The notes beneath the pieces are model-generated. The model saw nothing but the letters and a program-made list of their open reading frames with translations, had not been told where the DNA came from and ran no database searches. The position numbers and the translations under genes are program-made. From Labia minor (lineage: Eukaryota; Arthropoda; Insecta; Dermaptera; Spongiphoridae), in assembly GCA_963082975.1 (NCBI GenBank), contig OY720347.1, positions 32,691,398 through 32,755,397 of the forward strand: a stretch of DNA of 64,000 nt, given 5' to 3'. Shown here one piece after another: positions 60,718 to 64,000 of the stretch; the first letter of the stretch is position 1; every line of letters begins with the position of its first letter.

Positions 60718-61221
60718 TAATATATATGCAAGACCAGGCTGTGATGTCAACTAATGCCTGGATGACGTCATATAATTTTAAATCAAGAAAAAACTAATAA
60801 ATATGATTTTCCCGAGGATAAAACCAATACAAAGTGTATGATTCGTGGTAATATATAAAAAAATCTCCTTTGGTGTGAAAATAACCCTTTCCTTCCTATC
60901 GTCGATCGCTAATACTACCACTTCCGGTTGCCGGAATTGCACCAAAAGTTGATCAATTCATCCCACTGATGCATTAAGTAAATATACCAAATTTCATCAA
61001 AATCGGTTGAGCCGTTCAGGCTGTACACATCTATACGGACGGACAGACGGACAGACGGACGGACAGACGGACGGACAGACGGACGGACAGACATCATGCT
61101 AAAAATACTTTTTTCTGTTTAGAAAATGCATGATTCGTGGAGATATGTAAAAATCTCCACATGTGAAATTTGGTGTGAAAACAATACCTCCCTTACTATC
61201 GTCGGTCGGTAAAAATTATAC

Positions 61222-61368
61222 AAAATAAGTTGACCTGTGGCCAGGCGCAGAAACGACCGACGGTTTGAAATAAATTAATTTCCAGCTACAGAAACAACAA
61301 TAATTTAAATGTATCTATTAATGCAATAAAAACAGATATGGATATAAAATAAATATTTTTAATTTTAT
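61222..61368 (-). repeat. Dispersed repeat A, end fragment
   Basis: AAGTTGACCTGTGGCCAGG through ATTTCCAGCTACAGAAACAA matches the right-hand 145 bp of repeat A in minus orientation. It lies head to head with copy 3. Confidence 0.75.
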
Positions 61369-61995
61369 TACCGACCGATGATAGTAAGGGAGGTATTGTT
61401 TTCACACCAAATTTCACATGTGGAGATTTTTACATATCTCCACGAATCATGCATTTTCTTAACAGAAAAAAGTATTTTTAGCATGATGTCTGTCCGTCCG
61501 TCCGTCCGTATAGATGTGCACAGCCTGAACGGCTCAACGGATTTTGATGAAATTTGGTATATTTACTTAATGCATCAGTATGATGAATGGATCAACTTTT
61601 GGTGCAAATCCGGAAACCGGAAGTGGTAGTATTAGCTATCGACGAAAGGAAGGGAAGGGTTATTTTCACACCAAATTTCACATAAGGAGATTTTTTACAT
61701 ATCACCACGAATCATGCACTTTGTATTGGTTTTATTCTCGAGAAAAATCATTTTTATTAGTTTTTTTCTTAATTTAAAATTATATGACGTCATCCAGCTC
61801 TTCATGACGTCATAGCCAGCTTAACTTATATATTATAAATAAAATAAAATTAAAAATATTTATATTATATCCATATCTGTTTTTTATTACATTAATAGAT
61901 ATATTAAAATTATTTGAAATTATTTCTGTAGCTGGAAATTAATTTATTTCAAACCGTCGGTCGGTTCGGACCTGGCCACAGGTCAACTTATTATT
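61369..61995 (+). repeat. Dispersed repeat A, copy 3
   Basis: A full copy, closely similar to 55,104-55,732, from ACCGACCGATGATAGTAAG to GGCCACAGGTCAACTTAT. The short run of CCGT units is at about 61,493-61,510. Confidence 0.8.
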
Positions 61996-62003
61996 CAAAA
62001 TAT

Positions 62004-62110
62004 AAGCTGGAGTGTCTCCACTCGACTATCTCGCAATTTGAATTGGATTAAATAACATAATATATTATATTCAAATTAAATTTAAGAATTATAAATTATA
62101 AATTAAAATT
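62004..62110 (+). repeat. Dispersed repeat B, 5' fragment
   Basis: AGCTGGAGTGTCTCCACTCG followed by TATCTCGCAATTTGAATTGG and the A/T-rich stretch, ending before the AAACCAGCG block. It directly follows repeat A copy 3, mirroring the A-B neighbourhood at 55,100. Confidence 0.7.
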
Positions 62111-62737
62111 AATAAATTGTTATTAACAATTGAATTTTGTTTACTTGAAGAAGAATGAAAAAAAAAGAAAAAAACAAAAAGGACATTTTCAAAGCTTTGA
62201 AAATAGATTATATTTCTGGAAATAGTTCACATTAAGAAAAAAAAATTCTATTGAAAATATCATAACTTCAGTTATTTCTATTTTTAAATCTTTTATAAAA
62301 AGATTTCTTTTAAATGAAAAATTGTATTTTGTTTACTTGAAAAAGAGACAATAATAATACAACAAAAAGGATCCGTTGACCACTGGCCATTTTCAAAAGA
62401 TAATACGGATGTGATATTCCAGTTCAAGAAGAAAGATATTCTAGAATTTATATTTGCTTGTAACCAAAGTTGGAATAAAAATTTGATGAAATTAATTAAT
62501 TAATTTAATTTTTTAAATTAAAGTAATATTTGGAATAAGTAAAACAAAATAAATTCACAAATTTCATTTTTTATTATTTATTAATATTAATAAATTATTA
62601 TTATATATAATAAGTAATATTAATTAATATATACATTAAAAATATTCAATAAAATCGTTTTTTTTTCTACAATACATACAATAGTTATTTAATTAATTTT
62701 TTAGATTAAACGAATAAGTATTTTGAATTATTAAAAA

Positions 62738-62980
62738 CTATATATGTATATATATATATATATATATATAGATATAGATATATATAATTATTTTTAAGAT
62801 TGATATTTTAAAATATTTACAAAAATTTATTTTTAATACGGTAAATAAACAAGCATCATTTGATATATCAAAATAACATCTCAATTTAAATTTAAAACCT
62901 TCGATATTACTTGAACATGGTAACAATTTTTTTAAATTCCGACCCTCATCTCGAGTATACAAATTAGATGACCAGGTCAT
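62738..62980 (-). other. Possible 3' part of the leucine-rich-repeat gene
   Basis: An 80-codon frame that begins MTWSSNLYTRDEGRNLKKLL and ends in an Ile/Tyr run translated from (TA)n. It lies just beyond the stop of the leucine-rich-repeat frame at 63,002. The first 60 residues have ordinary amino-acid composition, so it may be a displaced C terminus of the same gene. The poly-IY end is surely not protein. Confidence 0.25.
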
Positions 62981-63001
62981 ATCAAAGATAAATATATCTT
63001 T

Positions 63002-63670
63002 TTATTGAATGTTCAATGTATGAAGATGCAAGTTCTTTTTAATTTCCATAAAATTAATTTTTATCTTTGTGTAATCAAGAATTAATAGATATAATGTTTT
63101 ACATTGAAAAATGAATCGAAGTACTTTATGACATATTAATTCACATCCAAACAATGATAAAATATTTAATTTTTTTATTTTATGGATTTCCTCTAGATCA
63201 CTGCATTTTAATAAATAACAGTATTCTAATCGAAGATCAGTTAAATTTTCAAACTGATGAAGCATTTTCGTGGCATTTTTCTCGACATTTTTGCAACGAA
63301 ATATTTTCAAATTTGTTAATGGTAACCTTTTTTCAATAAACACTTTGACTAGTTTTTTTGTGAAACATTTAATATGGCAAAGCATTAATTTTTTCAATTT
63401 ACCTAATGGTGCAATTTCAAAATACCTCCTGAGAATTTTTCCTGAGCCATCGTATACAATTTGTAAGTGTTCTAAATTTTCTAATTTAGACAAATAAGAT
63501 GGCCAGGTCTTATTCTCATCATGAAAAGCAATTTCCAATTGTCTTAAATTAGAGAAGTTAACTATCGTTTCCAATGATTCACATCTTTTTATATTTGGTG
63601 CCACAAAATTTAATGTTATAAGTTTGTTCATTTTCATAAATAATTGATTAGAAAATAAACTTTCATCCAT
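63002..63670 (-). CDS. Leucine-rich-repeat protein, C-terminal part
   Basis: A 222-codon frame made of about eight degenerate leucine-rich repeats of 24-26 residues (for example FSNLRQLEIAF, LENLEHLQIVY, LGKLKKLMLCH, FENLTDLRLEYC, IKKLNILSLFGC). The repeats are of the cysteine-containing, F-box/LRR-like type. No F-box or signal peptide is seen. The upstream frame (63,663-63,947) has the same repeat type and overlaps this one by a few bases in a different frame. The two are therefore probably one gene with a frameshift (mutation or sequence error), and the ATG at 63,670 is not necessarily the true start. The function is unknown; such proteins often act in substrate recognition. Confidence 0.6.
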   Translation of the reverse strand: MDESLFSNQLFMKMNKLITLNFVAPNIKRCESLETIVNFSNLRQLEIAFHDENKTWPSYLSKLENLEHLQIVYDGSGKILRRYFEIAPLGKLKKLMLCHIKCFTKKLVKVFIEKRLPLTNLKIFRCKNVEKNATKMLHQFENLTDLRLEYCYLLKCSDLEEIHKIKKLNILSLFGCELICHKVLRFIFQCKTLYLLILDYTKIKINFMEIKKNLHLHTLNIQ

Positions 63671-63947
63671 TCAATGAAAGAGTTAACTTTTTTAAATTTG
63701 GAAAAAAATAATTAATAGTCCATAGAAAAATATTATCATTTGGTAAATACCCACATAAAATAATTTCTTCTACATTATTGAAAATAGGACAAGTTGGCAA
63801 TTTACCTTTTTCTATAAGACATTTTAATTCAAATAAAAGATTTTGTATTATTTTTAAATGTTTTGGGGACAAATTTTGAAAAATCATTTTTTTTAACCTT
63901 GGCATGGGAAAACGTTTTATAAACGTGATTAAAAATTCATAATTCAA
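63663..63947 (-). CDS. Leucine-rich-repeat protein, upstream part (frame-shifted from the next)
   Basis: A 94-codon frame with repeat-like segments MPRLKKMIFQNLSPKHLKII, FNNVEEIILCGYL and FPNLKKLTLSLNG. Its stop overlaps the ATG of the downstream repeat frame (AATGGATGA), a +1 frame change in the middle of a repeat. Before the ATG there is a possible acceptor (TATATATGTGAG), so more exons may lie beyond the window end. It is best treated as the same locus as 63,002-63,670. Confidence 0.5.
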   Translation of the reverse strand: MNYEFLITFIKRFPMPRLKKMIFQNLSPKHLKIIQNLLFELKCLIEKGKLPTCPIFNNVEEIILCGYLPNDNIFLWTINYFFPNLKKLTLSLNG

Positions 63948-64000
63948 CTCACATATATAAACAGTTTTTATTAAAAAATAAAATTTTTGAAAAAACTGTT

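Larger units (their letters stand above)
58655..61214 (-). repeat. Dispersed repeat A, copy 2, interrupted by a Helitron
   Basis: The parts 58,655-58,823 and 60,718-61,214 together make a full minus-strand copy of repeat A. The (ACGG/CAGA)n run is at about 61,033-61,090. Comparison with copy 1 shows the Helitron at 58,824-60,717 is a clean insertion between an A and a T. Confidence 0.8.

Noticed and set aside
60915-61629. Frames containing SVRPSVRPSVR and SLNGSTDFDEIWYI on both strands
   Set aside because: They are translations of the CCGT core and adjacent block of repeat A copies, present in opposite orientations and often broken.
1-64000. tRNA or rRNA genes
   Set aside because: No complete cloverleaf or rRNA-like conserved segment was found by eye. 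The only tRNA-like signals are the T-arm motifs in the SINE-type repeats. A covariance-model scan could still find one.

Overview
This is a stretch of a very AT-rich eukaryotic nuclear genome. The genes are split by many short GT-AG introns, intergenic DNA is long and A/T-rich with (AT)n tracts, and hAT, mariner, pogo/Tigger, piggyBac, Helitron-like and non-LTR elements are abundant. The protein families and repeat types fit an arthropod, probably an insect, but nothing in the window fixes the species.

Layout. 1-5,500: an intact 619-codon hAT transposase gene with its 3' terminal repeat, then an internally deleted mariner. 5,566-12,585 (minus): a complete 19-exon ULK/Atg1 autophagy kinase gene (794 aa assembled), with a LINE fragment in intron 6 and a dispersed repeat in intron 2. 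12,586-17,817: a transposon-filled gap with a GGCGCC-ended element, a Ginger-like element inside it, and a 465-bp deletion derivative of the hAT family. 17,818-20,694 (plus): a complete 9-exon DNA primase large-subunit gene (507 aa). 22,494-29,217 (plus): an 11-exon gene for an eight-finger C2H2 protein. Its largest intron holds an intronless, full-length U2AF65 (U2AF2) paralogue at 26,155-27,330. 29,552-31,282 (minus): a single-exon coiled-coil protein. 32,656-46,046 (minus): an 18-exon (5' exon missing) P5B-type ATPase of the ATP13A2/3 family, with two hAT MITEs in its introns. 46,600-62,700: a gene desert of nested repeats (two Helitron copies carrying LINE fragments, a decayed piggyBac hit by a MITE, a Tigger derivative, mariner debris and two dispersed repeat families with microsatellite cores). 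62,738-63,947 (minus): leucine-rich-repeat coding sequence broken by a frame change, running towards the window end.

The host genes are housekeeping functions (autophagy initiation, DNA replication priming, splicing, polyamine/cation transport) with no operon-like relation. ULK and primase are divergent, the zinc-finger and coiled-coil genes are convergent, and the coiled-coil and ATPase genes are in tandem. Exon models were built by hand from reading frame, GT-AG sites and intron phase. Every junction given keeps the frame, but transcripts would be needed to confirm them. The most notable observations are the nested U2AF65 retrogene, the tandem exon duplication in its host gene, a Helitron insertion with an empty-site paralogue, and a changed M4 signature in the ATPase.
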